Source: Candidatus Obscuribacterales bacterium
GTDB taxonomy: Bacteria > Cyanobacteriota > Vampirovibrionia > Obscuribacterales > Obscuribacteraceae
DNA: 64,000 bases
NCBI GenBank assembly: GCA_020634035.1
Contig: JACKCM010000006.1
Coordinates: 248,001 to 312,000 of the forward strand
Reading direction: 5' to 3'
Below the pieces are notes generated by a model, which searched no databases, was not told where the DNA came from, and was given only the letters and a program-made list of their open reading frames with translations. Position numbers and translations under genes: made by a program. This document shows positions 37,587-46,321 of the stretch, piece after piece; positions within the stretch are counted from its first letter, which is position 1; each line of letters opens with the position of its first letter.

Positions 37587-39629
37587 CTAGAGATCCAGAT
37601 TCGCGTAAGTAGCGTGCTTCTCGATAAACTCGCGGCGCGGTCCGACAGCTTCTCCCATGAGAAGATCAAAGATATGATCCGCCTCGGAGGCATCCTCTAC
37701 GGTAACTCGCTTGAGAGTGCGTGTGTCGGGGTTCATGGTGGTGTTCCAGAGTTGCTCCGGCATCATTTCACCAAGACCTTTGAAGCGCTGCACCGTCGCT
37801 TTCTCACCAAATTCAGCCAGGAGAGCTTCAAGTTTGGCGTCGTTGTAACAGTACTCTGAACGCTTGCCTTTGCTCACTTTATACAGCGGCGGCTGGGCGA
37901 TATAGACATAGCCTCTCTCGACCAGGGGTCTGGCATATCGGAAGAAGAAGGTCAGCAGCAGAGTACGAATATGACTGCCATCGACATCGGCATCGGTCAT
38001 GATCACGATACGATGATAACGCAGCTTGGAAAGATCGAGATTCTGAGCATTGGGTCTCAACAATCCTGCCGTCTTGCCGCCATCCTCAGCCTCTTCTTCT
38101 TTCACCGAAAGTCCAAGTGCCTGAATCATCGCCTGAACTTCAGCGTTATCGTATATTCGGCTTGGCTGCACTCTTTCGACGTTGAGGATCTTTCCTCTCA
38201 GGGGAAGAATAGCCTGAAACTCTCGATTGCGTCCTTTCTTGGCGCTACCACCGGCAGAGTCACCTTCTACGATATAGACTTCGCATTTTTCAGGATCACG
38301 GTTGGAGCAATCCGCCAGCTTACCGGGCAGCGACATACTCTCGAGCTGAGATTGCCGTCTTACCTGGTTTCTTGCTTTCTGAGCAGCTTCTCTGGAGGCT
38401 TTGGCGCTTTGCGCTTTGCCGACGATATCTTTGGCCGGTTTAGGGTTGAGTTCCAGCCAATCTGATAAAGCTTCAGAGACCACCGTCTGGGCAATACCCT
38501 GCACTTCTCGGTTACCGAGCCTCTCTTTGGTCTGACCTTCGAACTGAGGATCAGTCACCTTCACCGAAATAATCGCGGTGAGACCTTCTCGGACATCCTC
38601 TCCGGAGAAGTTGGAGTCGCTCTCTTTGACTATGCCGGCTTTTTTGGCATAGAGATTGAGAACCCGGGTCAGGGCGATTCGGAAACCGGAAAGGTGAGTG
38701 CCACCATCATGGGTATTGATGTTGTTCACATAAGAGTAGATGGACTCCTGAAACATATCGGTCCACTGCAGAGCACACTCGATGACGACATCGTCTTTCT
38801 CTTGTTCGAAATAAATAGGCGGCTTGTGCAGACTGTTACGAGTATCGTTGATGTACTCGACATAACTTGCGATACCACCTTCATAGTGAAACTCTTCATT
38901 CTTGGCTTCGCTGCCGCGTTTGTCGGACACCACCATTTTCAGGCCTTTGTTCAGGAAAGCCATTTCGCGCAGGCGGCCTATTAGAGTGTTCCAGTCGAAA
39001 TGAATTTTAATGCGTTCCCCTTCTTCGTTGAAGTCATGGAAGATATCGGGATCGGGCCAGAAGGTCACTTTGGTACCGGATGCGTCGGAAGTGCCCACCA
39101 CGTCGAGGGTGCCTTCCGAAATGCCGCGGGCGTAAACCTGGCGGTAGACTTTTTTGTTTCTAGAGACTTCGACTTCGAGCTTGGTAGAGAGGGCGTTGAC
39201 CACCGAGGCGCCCACTCCGTGCAGACCACCCGATACTTTATAGCCGCCGCCGCCGAACTTACCGCCGGCATGGAGCACGGTGAACACGGTCTCGACAGCA
39301 CTCTTGCCTGTCTTCTCGACCACATCAACCGGAATGCCCCGGCCGTTGTCCGATACCGTCACCGAGCCATCTTCGTTGACGGCAACCTCAATGGTATCGC
39401 AATGCCCCGCCAGAGCTTCGTCGACAGCGTTGTCGACTATCTCCCAGACCAGGTGGTGAAGACCCCGGGGACCGGTGCTGCCTATATACATACCGGGACG
39501 CTTACGGACAGCCTCTAGACCCTCGAGGACATCTATCGCCGAGGCGTCATAGCCCTTGTCCTCGTTATCCGGATCGTTTGGAATTGCTTCAGCGTTAGGG
39601 GTCATAGTTCCAACTTCTTCCTTTGACAT
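37587..39629 (-). CDS. gyrB: DNA gyrase subunit B
   Basis: A 680-residue ATPase subunit of gyrase. The start is the ATG at 39629, preceded by AGAGGAA; the longer frame upstream is not supported. GHKL motifs: E-I-V-D-N-A-V-D-E-A, S-D-N-G-R-G-I-P-V, and G-L-H-G-V-G-A-S-V-V-N-A-L-S. The TOPRIM part has V-E-G-D-S-A-G-G-S-A-K and D-A-D-V-D-G-S-H-I-R. The C-terminus ends N-L-D-L as usual. A GyrB rather than ParE identity is supported by the tail Q-R-F-K-G-L-G-E-M and the neighbouring recF. Confidence 0.96.
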   Translation of the reverse strand: MSKEEVGTMTPNAEAIPNDPDNEDKGYDASAIDVLEGLEAVRKRPGMYIGSTGPRGLHHLVWEIVDNAVDEALAGHCDTIEVAVNEDGSVTVSDNGRGIPVDVVEKTGKSAVETVFTVLHAGGKFGGGGYKVSGGLHGVGASVVNALSTKLEVEVSRNKKVYRQVYARGISEGTLDVVGTSDASGTKVTFWPDPDIFHDFNEEGERIKIHFDWNTLIGRLREMAFLNKGLKMVVSDKRGSEAKNEEFHYEGGIASYVEYINDTRNSLHKPPIYFEQEKDDVVIECALQWTDMFQESIYSYVNNINTHDGGTHLSGFRIALTRVLNLYAKKAGIVKESDSNFSGEDVREGLTAIISVKVTDPQFEGQTKERLGNREVQGIAQTVVSEALSDWLELNPKPAKDIVGKAQSAKASREAAQKARNQVRRQSQLESMSLPGKLADCSNRDPEKCEVYIVEGDSAGGSAKKGRNREFQAILPLRGKILNVERVQPSRIYDNAEVQAMIQALGLSVKEEEAEDGGKTAGLLRPNAQNLDLSKLRYHRIVIMTDADVDGSHIRTLLLTFFFRYARPLVERGYVYIAQPPLYKVSKGKRSEYCYNDAKLEALLAEFGEKATVQRFKGLGEMMPEQLWNTTMNPDTRTLKRVTVEDASEADHIFDLLMGEAVGPRREFIEKHATYANLDL

Positions 39630-39954
39630 GTTTCCTCTAATTTGGTTTGGATCCAATGAGCGGATAGAAAACCTGCACATAAAGACCGGGCAGGTCAGAA
39701 GCACCACTTCTCCGAGAACATCGAAACGACGCTGGAGACCGGATCAATTACTTCTAGCCCGCTTTAAAACACCACTGAATTTTAACATATTTCCAGACTG
39801 AAAGCCGCTTATTATGTGGATTCAAGGCGGTTAAGAGTTTGACATATCGAGTATAGACATCCTTTATTGCTTATGCCGGTCTGGTTTACAATACATAAGG
39901 ATTATTTTCGCCATCTGTATTCAGTCTTACCGAGGAATCAGGATAAAAAATATC
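39630..39954. promoter_or_regulatory. Divergent gyrB/ribF promoter region
   Basis: A 325-bp gap without a credible gene. On the minus strand, TGTTAAAAT (plus 39779-39787) is an extended -10 that could drive gyrB with a leader of about 140 nt. On the plus strand a perfect TTGACA (39839-39844) with a weak CTTTAT 17 bp later could drive ribF-recF. No operator or RNA element is recognised. Confidence 0.35.
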
Positions 39955-40995
39955 TTGTCTCGGCCGACACAGGGAAGAGAGCGTAGAGTGGAAACCTTTT
40001 TCGAAACCTCCTGCAAGATAAAAGACCGCCTTGTCGACGAATCGGCAATCGCCCTGGGCTTTTTCGACGGCGTCCACCCTGGTCACCGTGCCGTCATTCA
40101 AAAGGCTATCGATGACGCCAGAAGACTGGGTGTCAAAGCCGGAATAGTCACTTTCAAAGACCACCCCCGCTCTTTGACAAGAGGCAAATCGCCAGCCCTG
40201 CTTACAGTTATAGAAAAGCGCCTGGAGCTTGTAAAAGACCTGGGGGTTGATTTCGCCCTGGTCCTCTCCTTTACCGAAGAGCTATGCCAGCTCAGTCCGA
40301 GCGAATATGTCGAGAACGTCCTGGTCAGAGCCACCGGAGCCAGGTCCATATCGGTGGGTCATAACCATCATTTCGGAAGAGACCGGGAAGGAGACGCCGA
40401 TCTTTTGAAAAAAATGGGCAAGGAGCTGGGCTTCACCGTAAATGTGGCTTCGATGATCCGGGTCAATGACAGAGAAGTCTCCAGTTCGCGCATTCGGGAG
40501 CATGTCCTGAACGGACAGATGCAGGACGCTGCCGAGCTTCTGCTACGCCCCTTTTCCGTTCGCGGTGAAATCTGTCATGGAGACGGTCGCGGCCGTACAA
40601 TCGGCTTCCCCACCGCCAATCTCGATGTCTATGAGTTTCATTTGCTGCCCAGACAGGGGGTTTATGCCGGCCGGGCTCGCTTCGGAGACGATGAGATTTT
40701 CGACTGTGTGATCAATGTGGGTATGAGACCGACTTTCAAAGAGGGCTCCGACACTGGTGAAGCAAGACCTGTGGTAGAAGCTCATCTATTCGAGACCGAA
40801 GCAGGAGCCGATCTCTACGGACGAGAATTGGACCTTCAATTTTTGGATTATATTCGCGAAGAAAAGAGATTCGATTCCAAAGAGGCTTTAGTAGAACAGA
40901 TTAAGCAGGACAAAGCCCAGGCAGTGTCTTATCTAAAAGGGTTAAAATCAAAGTCCGGTAGCATTCTCGAAAAAGAAGAGAAGCTCCACGCTTAA
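39955..40995 (+). CDS. ribF: Bifunctional riboflavin kinase / FAD synthetase
   Basis: A 346-residue enzyme that makes FMN then FAD. The N-terminal nucleotidyltransferase domain has A-L-G-F-F-D-G-V-H-P-G-H and later S-S-S-R-I-R. The C-terminal flavokinase domain has G-R-G-R-T-I-G-F-P-T-A-N-L and V-I-N-V-G-M-R-P-T-F. The start codon is not certain: TTG at 39955 with AGGA upstream, or GTG at 39988 after GGAAGAGAG; both are compatible with the fold. It is followed 18 bp later by recF. Confidence 0.94.
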   Translation: MSRPTQGRERRVETFFETSCKIKDRLVDESAIALGFFDGVHPGHRAVIQKAIDDARRLGVKAGIVTFKDHPRSLTRGKSPALLTVIEKRLELVKDLGVDFALVLSFTEELCQLSPSEYVENVLVRATGARSISVGHNHHFGRDREGDADLLKKMGKELGFTVNVASMIRVNDREVSSSRIREHVLNGQMQDAAELLLRPFSVRGEICHGDGRGRTIGFPTANLDVYEFHLLPRQGVYAGRARFGDDEIFDCVINVGMRPTFKEGSDTGEARPVVEAHLFETEAGADLYGRELDLQFLDYIREEKRFDSKEALVEQIKQDKAQAVSYLKGLKSKSGSILEKEEKLHA

Positions 40996-41013
40996 CTATC
41001 GATAGATGCACGC

Positions 41014-42255
41014 ATGCACGCCAAAAGAGTCAGAATAAAAGACTTCCGCAATTACATAGATGAAGAGGTCTGCTTCAACAAGCATCGCAACATCATCGTG
41101 GGCCAGAACGCCCAGGGCAAGACCAACCTGCTCGAAGCAATAGAATTCGCATCCCGGGGTAAGTCTCCCCGGACAGCCAACGATTTCGAGCTGATTCGCT
41201 ACGGATCCCCGGCTTTTTCCATAGAGCTTGATTTCGAGTCGGTTCAGGGCGATGAGAATCTTTTCGTGAGCGTCGCCAAAAATCTGACCAAGACGCTCAA
41301 ATCCGGAGCCTGCGCCCTGGAGAAACGAGCGAAGATAAATGGCGCTTCTTACAATTCAACCAGGAAACTGGCCGGTAACTTCGTCACCGTAAGCTTCAAA
41401 AGCGAAGACCTCAATCTTTTGCGGGGCGGTCCTAAATACCGTCGGGACTGGCTCGACAATCTCACCTCCACCTTGAAGAAAGCCTATTCCCAGGACCTCT
41501 CCAAATACAGCCGTACTACAAGTCAGAAGAACAGACTGCTGAAAGACATCTTCGAAAAAGGCTTTGGCTCCGGATCGAACCAAATAGAGGATCTCGAGCA
41601 GCTCAAGACCTGGAATCAACAGGCAGCTTTACTGGGCGCCCGGGTGGTTAAACAACGACTGACCGTGCTCAACAACCTTTTGCCGGTGGCCATGGAAGAA
41701 CATTCCAAGATCTCCGGCAAGAAGGAGATTCTAAAAGCCGAATATTATTTGAAAAGACCAGACGACGAAGCCGATGGAGAAGACGGAGATCTCGAAGAGG
41801 TTATGAAAGCCGGTATAGAACCGGATGAAAAGGATATTGCCCGGCGCCTGTACAGGCTCTATCAAAAACGACACAAAGAAGAGATCGTCCGTAAACAAAG
41901 CCTGGCAGGCCCTCACCGAGACGATATCCGGCTCACGATCAACGGCGAGGATGCCACGGCCTATGCCAGCCAGGGCCAGCAACGCAGCCTCGTCCTCGCC
42001 CTGAAACTGGCAGAACTCTCTTTAGTCCGGGATCACATTATGGAGCCACCGGTTCTGCTCCTGGACGATGTCCTGGCCGAGCTCGATTTGAGCCGGCAGA
42101 GCCATCTGATGCAAGCCTGTGATCAAGACATGCAGACCCTTATCACAACCACCCATGTGGACGCTTTTGAGAAGAAATGGCTAGTGAATGCTCGTTTCAT
42201 CGAAATCAAAGAGGGCAGAGCGATGGAGCAGGAAGAAGAGCCTATAAATAATTAG
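41014..42255 (+). CDS. recF: DNA replication and repair protein RecF
   Basis: A 413-residue SMC-like ATPase that helps RecOR load RecA at gaps. Walker A is G-Q-N-A-Q-G-K-T-N near residue 30, the signature motif is A-S-Q-G-Q-Q-R-S, and Walker B is V-L-L-L-D-D-V-L-A-E-L-D. R-D-W-L-D and the F-R-N-Y start are RecF-specific. An acidic insert (about 248-262) is unusual. It is separated from gyrB only by ribF and the divergent promoter, an altered form of the dnaN-recF-gyrB arrangement. Confidence 0.95.
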   Translation: MHAKRVRIKDFRNYIDEEVCFNKHRNIIVGQNAQGKTNLLEAIEFASRGKSPRTANDFELIRYGSPAFSIELDFESVQGDENLFVSVAKNLTKTLKSGACALEKRAKINGASYNSTRKLAGNFVTVSFKSEDLNLLRGGPKYRRDWLDNLTSTLKKAYSQDLSKYSRTTSQKNRLLKDIFEKGFGSGSNQIEDLEQLKTWNQQAALLGARVVKQRLTVLNNLLPVAMEEHSKISGKKEILKAEYYLKRPDDEADGEDGDLEEVMKAGIEPDEKDIARRLYRLYQKRHKEEIVRKQSLAGPHRDDIRLTINGEDATAYASQGQQRSLVLALKLAELSLVRDHIMEPPVLLLDDVLAELDLSRQSHLMQACDQDMQTLITTTHVDAFEKKWLVNARFIEIKEGRAMEQEEEPINN

Positions 42256-42363
42256 GTGGGTGTAGCTGATTACTAAATGGCTGGAGCGGGTAAATTAATA
42301 TTGCTTAATGCTGCTCGCACAAAACCCCCATCCCTACTTGAATCCTTCGTAGACTAACCAGAA

Positions 42364-43872
42364 ATGACCTCCTCAACAGGACATATACACGAAGACCTGG
42401 ACCGCAAGGTCTGTTTGGAATGCAACCGGCAGTTCACCGGAATCGTGGCGGCTTGTCCCCACGATAACAGCATGCTGGTTCCGGTGGCGCAAGATCCTCT
42501 GATCGGCACAAGACTGGCCGGGAAGTACGATATTGTCTCTGTTCTGGGCACCGGCGGTATGGGTGTCGTCTATAAAGGTCGCCAGGACGTCATGGACAGG
42601 GTGGTGGCGATTAAAATGCTCCAGGCTCACCACCTCAACGACTCGATGTCGGTGAAGCGATTCCAGCAAGAATCCAAAGCCACATGCAGACTCAACCATC
42701 CTCATATCATCACCGTTTACGATTTCGGCATATCGCCCACCGGACAACCTTATATTGTCATGGACTATCTGGAAGGCAAACCCCTTTCAGACATCATCAA
42801 AGACGAAGGTCATGTCGGTGTCGACCGAGCCCTCAAAATAGTCCGACAGGCCAGCGATGCCCTCGGTCACGCCCATAAACAAGGCGTTATTCATCGAGAT
42901 TTAAAACCCAGTAACATCGTCCTCATCGACCGTGAAGGGGACAAAGACTATGTAAAAGTGGTCGACTTCGGTGTGGCGAAGCTGATGGAAGAAGGCACCG
43001 AAGGACAGAAACTGACCCAGATGGGAGAAGTCTGCGGAAGTCCGGTATACATGTCACCGGAACAGTGTCAGGGTCTGCCCCTGGACAAACGCTCGGATAT
43101 CTATTCTATGGGCATCGTGCTCTACGAAACCCTCACCAACCGTCTGCCGATTCTAGGCAAGACCATGGTCGAGACTATGTCGAAGCATATCAACGATGCA
43201 CCGCCAAGTTTCCAGGAAGCCAGACCCGATTTATATATTCCGGAGAGAGTCGAGCAAGTCATTCTCAGGGCGCTGGCCAAAGCTCCAGAAGATAGACAGC
43301 AAAGCATGGAGCAACTGGCCACCGAACTGGAGATGGCGGTTCCGAAACCGGGACGCAGTCAGGTCCTGCGCACCGTAGATCTGAATACGGAAGAAGGAGA
43401 GAAAGCCACCGAAACGACAGAAGCCTGGTGGAAGAAGATGACCCTTCTACACTGGGGACTGGCAGGTGGTGCAGCCCTTGTTATTGGCGCCATTATTCTG
43501 GTTTCTATCTTAGGACAGTTCTCGAAGAAAGAGACGGTCGAGACTCCTGCCGTGAAGCCACCGGCAGAGACTAAGACTATCGAAAAGCCAGTTGAGAAGC
43601 CCGTCACCAGGCCGGCAACAAAGACAACGCCTGACACCACCAATGGTGAATCGCCTGCGGTCAAAGAACCAGAAAAAGTAGTCGAGCCGACTGAAGCAGT
43701 CACCGAAGTAAAACCGAAACCGGCACCGGCACCGAAGCCCAAACCGAAAGTAAGCAAGCCCGCGCCAGTGCACAAAGCACCGGTCAGCACAGCACCTAAA
43801 TCGAAACCCAAAGCCAGCTCTAAGCCTGCGAACAGCATCTGGAGCGATCTTAAAAACTCGAAGTCCTTCTGA
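42364..43872 (+). CDS. Transmembrane Ser/Thr protein kinase with N-terminal zinc finger
   Basis: A 502-residue Hanks-type kinase. A short N-terminal metal-binding knuckle (C-L-E-C ... C-P-H-D, residues 17-34) precedes the kinase domain (about 54-320), which has G-T-G-G-M-G-V-V-Y, V-A-I-K-M-L, I-H-R-D-L-K-P-S-N, D-F-G and G-S-P-V-Y-M-S-P-E-Q. One membrane helix follows (about 363-385). The extracytoplasmic tail of ~115 residues is Pro/Lys/Thr-rich and probably disordered, perhaps binding the cell wall. It resembles the kinase at 17149 in its core, but the zinc element is at the other end. Confidence 0.9.
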   Translation: MTSSTGHIHEDLDRKVCLECNRQFTGIVAACPHDNSMLVPVAQDPLIGTRLAGKYDIVSVLGTGGMGVVYKGRQDVMDRVVAIKMLQAHHLNDSMSVKRFQQESKATCRLNHPHIITVYDFGISPTGQPYIVMDYLEGKPLSDIIKDEGHVGVDRALKIVRQASDALGHAHKQGVIHRDLKPSNIVLIDREGDKDYVKVVDFGVAKLMEEGTEGQKLTQMGEVCGSPVYMSPEQCQGLPLDKRSDIYSMGIVLYETLTNRLPILGKTMVETMSKHINDAPPSFQEARPDLYIPERVEQVILRALAKAPEDRQQSMEQLATELEMAVPKPGRSQVLRTVDLNTEEGEKATETTEAWWKKMTLLHWGLAGGAALVIGAIILVSILGQFSKKETVETPAVKPPAETKTIEKPVEKPVTRPATKTTPDTTNGESPAVKEPEKVVEPTEAVTEVKPKPAPAPKPKPKVSKPAPVHKAPVSTAPKSKPKASSKPANSIWSDLKNSKSF

Positions 43873-43879
43873 GGTCGTC

Positions 43880-44110
43880 TTCAAAAAAAGCAAACAAAAC
43901 AAAAACACCACTCAGATAAATCTCGAGTGGTGTTTTGCTACTTTCTGAACTGCCCCTTGCGATGGGCAAAGTATTTCAAACGGTCACAGACAGAATGTTC
44001 CCGAATGCGGACTCGCCTGCTGTTGTTTCCGGTCGACGTCGACTTGACGTTTCGGCAGGGTCCCTGGGCTCACGGCGCTTTACTTGGATAAAACACTCAC
44101 CCTTGATTCG
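43880..44110 (-). ncRNA. Candidate small RNA (minus strand)
   Basis: There is no credible ORF between 43873 and 44287. On the minus strand an extended -10, TGCTATGAT (plus 44117-44125), would start transcription near 44110, and a strong terminator ends it at about 43880. The ~230-nt transcript has nested complementary segments: GTGTTTT/AAAACAC, AAGTA/TACTT, GGAC/GTCC, CCTGC/GCAGG and ACGTC/GACGT, forming a rod-like fold with a side hairpin TGCCC/GGGCA. Size and shape would suit a 6S-like RNA, but I do not recognise a defining core, so the identity is open. Confidence 0.38.
43902..43936 (-). terminator. Strong Rho-independent terminator
   Basis: AAAACACCACTC (43902-43913) and GAGTGGTGTTTT (43925-43936) form a perfect 12-bp stem. 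On the minus strand it is followed by TTTTGTTTTG and further Ts. It also lies 30 bp after the kinase gene and may act both ways, but the T-run favours minus-strand transcripts. Confidence 0.8.
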
Positions 44111-44287
44111 CTTACTATCATAGCAAGGCATCGCATATTTAGAAGTACCCCATTAGACATTTAAGAATGGGTATATACAATCGTCAGAGCACAAAAGTTT
44201 CGTATACCTTCGACAACCAGATTTCCTAATTGCAACTTGAACCAGAACACCCGTGAGCAGTGGCATATACAGTGCCCCGATCAAAGA

Positions 44288-45076
44288 TCAACTGCTCGGC
44301 AGAGAGGACAGGAGCTGTTCACATCTTTTGAGATCGATCTTGTTCTGCCAGCGACCATCATGCTTGACATAGGATCCGATGATCAGGGCGTCAGCTATGC
44401 TGGAAAAGGCAGCAATGTTTTCCGGACAGACTCCACTGCCGATTAATACCGGCAGCTCAACCGATGCTTTTGCCTCTTGCAGCTCTTCAACAGATGGCGC
44501 GCTGCCCGTCCTCACTCCGGTGACCACCACTCCATCGGCTCTAAAGAAATCCGCAGCTCGAGCGGTTTCTGCCAGATCGACATCCTGGGTCAGAGCATGA
44601 GAAGCATGCTTCTTCTTGATATCGACATAGACTTTCACTGACTCCGCCTGGAGTTCGAAGCGTCGGCGAATCAGCTGCGGAGCGCAAGCCTCGTGTATGC
44701 CCTCGTCTCCCACATGGGCGAAGACGAAACCCTCCACTCGAATAAAATCAAGACCAAGAGAAGCAGCCACCCCGAGCGCTTCCAGATTGGCACCAGCCAG
44801 AATCTGAAGTCCCATAGGCAGTCCGACCTCACGCTTAATGGCACCAGCGATAACGGTCATGGCCGCCACTGTTTCAGGATGCACTCTTCCTTTTAGATAT
44901 GGCGTGTCATGGGTGTTCTCGACAATCAATCCATCGAATCCGGCTTTCTTATACAAAAAAGCTTCAGAAAGCGCATCCTCGATAATCGCTTCTATAGAAC
45001 CCGCATAACCAGCCGCTCCCGGTAGAGGTTGTAAATGAACGGCCCCTATCAGGGCGCAGGTTTTGCCGTAGATCAT
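44288..45076 (-). CDS. BtpA/SgcQ-family TIM-barrel protein
   Basis: A 262-residue soluble protein. I-G-A-V-H-L-x-P-L-P-G, then G-F-D-G-L-I-V-E-N-x-x-D-x-P-Y and V-L-I-G-S-G-V-x-P-E-N are BtpA-family marks. BtpA in cyanobacteria is needed for stable photosystem I; homologues in other bacteria (SgcQ) sit with sugar or nucleoside metabolism genes and have unknown reactions. No photosynthesis gene is in the window. It begins 29 bp after the cyclase-family gene and is likely cotranscribed, so a metabolic role with that hydrolase is more probable here. Confidence 0.85.
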   Translation of the reverse strand: MIYGKTCALIGAVHLQPLPGAAGYAGSIEAIIEDALSEAFLYKKAGFDGLIVENTHDTPYLKGRVHPETVAAMTVIAGAIKREVGLPMGLQILAGANLEALGVAASLGLDFIRVEGFVFAHVGDEGIHEACAPQLIRRRFELQAESVKVYVDIKKKHASHALTQDVDLAETARAADFFRADGVVVTGVRTGSAPSVEELQEAKASVELPVLIGSGVCPENIAAFSSIADALIIGSYVKHDGRWQNKIDLKRCEQLLSSLPSS

Positions 45077-45105
45077 GATTCTGGCAGGTCTCCCTTATTG
45101 CAGAT

Positions 45106-45768
45106 TCAGCGTATTAAAACAGCGCGCACCGGTGATGCTTCCAGCTCCTTGAATTTGAGAGGCAAAGCGATCAAATTATATTCGCCTGGCAAGACCGAGC
45201 TGAGATCAAGGTTTTCCAACCAGCTCAAGCCGCCTGAATGCAGAATATGATGACTTCTGAGGTCCTTAGAATCAGTATGATCCACCGATGGCGTATCGAG
45301 GCCGATAAGCTTGACTCCACCTTCGTGCACCAGATACTCTGCCAGCTCTACAGCAATGAACGCGTAATCAGATTCGAAGACGTCATACCGAATATGGTGC
45401 CTGGTCCGAAACAGAATTCTTTCGGGCAGCTTCTGTCCTTGAAATTCGGCAGGGATCTGATCAACTCCTATACCGCCGGTAAAAGGTGCCAGATCAATTA
45501 CGGTCACCGGGCCAAGAAAGGCACGAAGCGAGAGGTCGGAAGCCATTCCATCCCCTTCGTCCAGACTGCCTTCCATATGCACAGGCGCATCGGCATGGCT
45601 ACCCACATGGGGACTCATTGTAAAAGCCGTTAAGTTGACTACTCCGGAGTCAGCAAGGGTGAGAGTGACTTCTTTGCTGAAGGGAACATCCCCCGGGAAA
45701 CAGGCGGTTTTAGAATCCACCGGCTGCGAGATGTCAAATATTTCGAAGGATTTATCGCTGATGTCCAT
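45106..45768 (-). CDS. Cyclase-family metal-dependent hydrolase (KynB-like)
   Basis: A 220-residue protein. The start is the ATG at 45768, since the family N-terminus (F-D-I-S-Q-P-V) begins there; the longer frame runs into the divergent gene. The metal site H-V-G-S-H-A-D-A-P-V-H-M matches the H-x-G-T/S-H-x-D-x-P-x-H of kynurenine formamidases and related cyclases; G-L-D-T-P-S-V-D is also typical. KynB removes formate from N-formylkynurenine. An AmnD-like deaminase and a muconic-semialdehyde dehydrogenase are divergently encoded 94 bp away, which fits kynurenine catabolism, although other amide substrates are possible. Two TATAAT boxes lie just upstream. Confidence 0.82.
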   Translation of the reverse strand: MDISDKSFEIFDISQPVDSKTACFPGDVPFSKEVTLTLADSGVVNLTAFTMSPHVGSHADAPVHMEGSLDEGDGMASDLSLRAFLGPVTVIDLAPFTGGIGVDQIPAEFQGQKLPERILFRTRHHIRYDVFESDYAFIAVELAEYLVHEGGVKLIGLDTPSVDHTDSKDLRSHHILHSGGLSWLENLDLSSVLPGEYNLIALPLKFKELEASPVRAVLIR

Positions 45769-45770
45769 TC

Positions 45771-45794
45771 CTGGAATTATATCTGGAATTATAT
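45771..45794. repeat. Perfect tandem 12-bp duplication before the cyclase-family gene
   Basis: CTGGAATTATAT occurs twice in direct contact (45771-45782, 45783-45794). On the minus strand each copy contains TATAAT. The nearer one is only 7 nt before the ATG, placing the transcription start close to the start codon (leaderless mRNA possible). Confidence 0.6.
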
Positions 45795-45862
45795 AAGGAT
45801 CGTGGAGATTTAGTAGAATAGCGATTTCGAATTGCCCCGAAATATCGAGGGAGGAGAGAACC

Positions 45863-46321
45863 GTGCCAGACTCTACAGCCAGAACTGAGGCCAAAGTCGC
45901 ATACAACATCACAGGCAAGGCGCCGAGCCCCCTGGGAGCGTACTCCCATGCAGTGCTTGCCGGTGGCTTCCTTTTTGTCTCGGGCCAGGGCGCCAGAGAT
46001 CCCGATACCGGAATTGAAGAAGGGGTCACCATGGATGAGAATGGCAAGGTGATTGCCTACGACATAAAAGTTATGACCGAAGCGGTGATCAAAAATCTCA
46101 AAGTGGTGCTCGAAGAAGCCGGTCTCTCCCTTGAGAACCTTGTCGATGTAACGGTCTTCTTGAAAGACATGAAGGATTTTCCTCAGTATAACGAGGTCTA
46201 TAAAAAACACTTCTCCTTCGACAGTCCCCCGGCTCGCACCACAGTCCAGGCTGCCGACCTTCCCGGTCGCAATTACATAGAGATCAAAGCTGTGGCCTAC
46301 AAAGGAGGGTTATCCGCATGA
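45863..46321 (+). CDS. RidA-family protein, 2-aminomuconate deaminase (AmnD)-like
   Basis: A 152-residue protein with a GTG start after GGGAGGAG. It follows the RidA/YjgF fold (A-P-S-P-L-G-A-Y-S-H-A, S-G-Q-G, V-D-V-T-V-F-L, P-A-R-T-T-V). The segment V-T-M-D-E-N-G-K-V-I-A-Y-D-I is characteristic of AmnD-type 2-aminomuconate deaminases rather than general RidA. AmnD hydrolyses 2-aminomuconate to 4-oxalocrotonate and ammonia. The next gene overlaps by ATGA and encodes the enzyme that would make 2-aminomuconate. Identity as AmnD is strongly suggested by context, not proven. Confidence 0.82.
   Translation: MPDSTARTEAKVAYNITGKAPSPLGAYSHAVLAGGFLFVSGQGARDPDTGIEEGVTMDENGKVIAYDIKVMTEAVIKNLKVVLEEAGLSLENLVDVTVFLKDMKDFPQYNEVYKKHFSFDSPPARTTVQAADLPGRNYIEIKAVAYKGGLSA

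Noticed and set aside
43935..44123. 62-codon plus-strand ORF downstream of the second kinase
   Set aside because: It starts inside the terminator stem, lacks a ribosome site and overlaps the candidate RNA.
45768..46047. Longer start for the cyclase-family gene
   Set aside because: It would run through the divergent RidA gene, and the extra residues show no family similarity.
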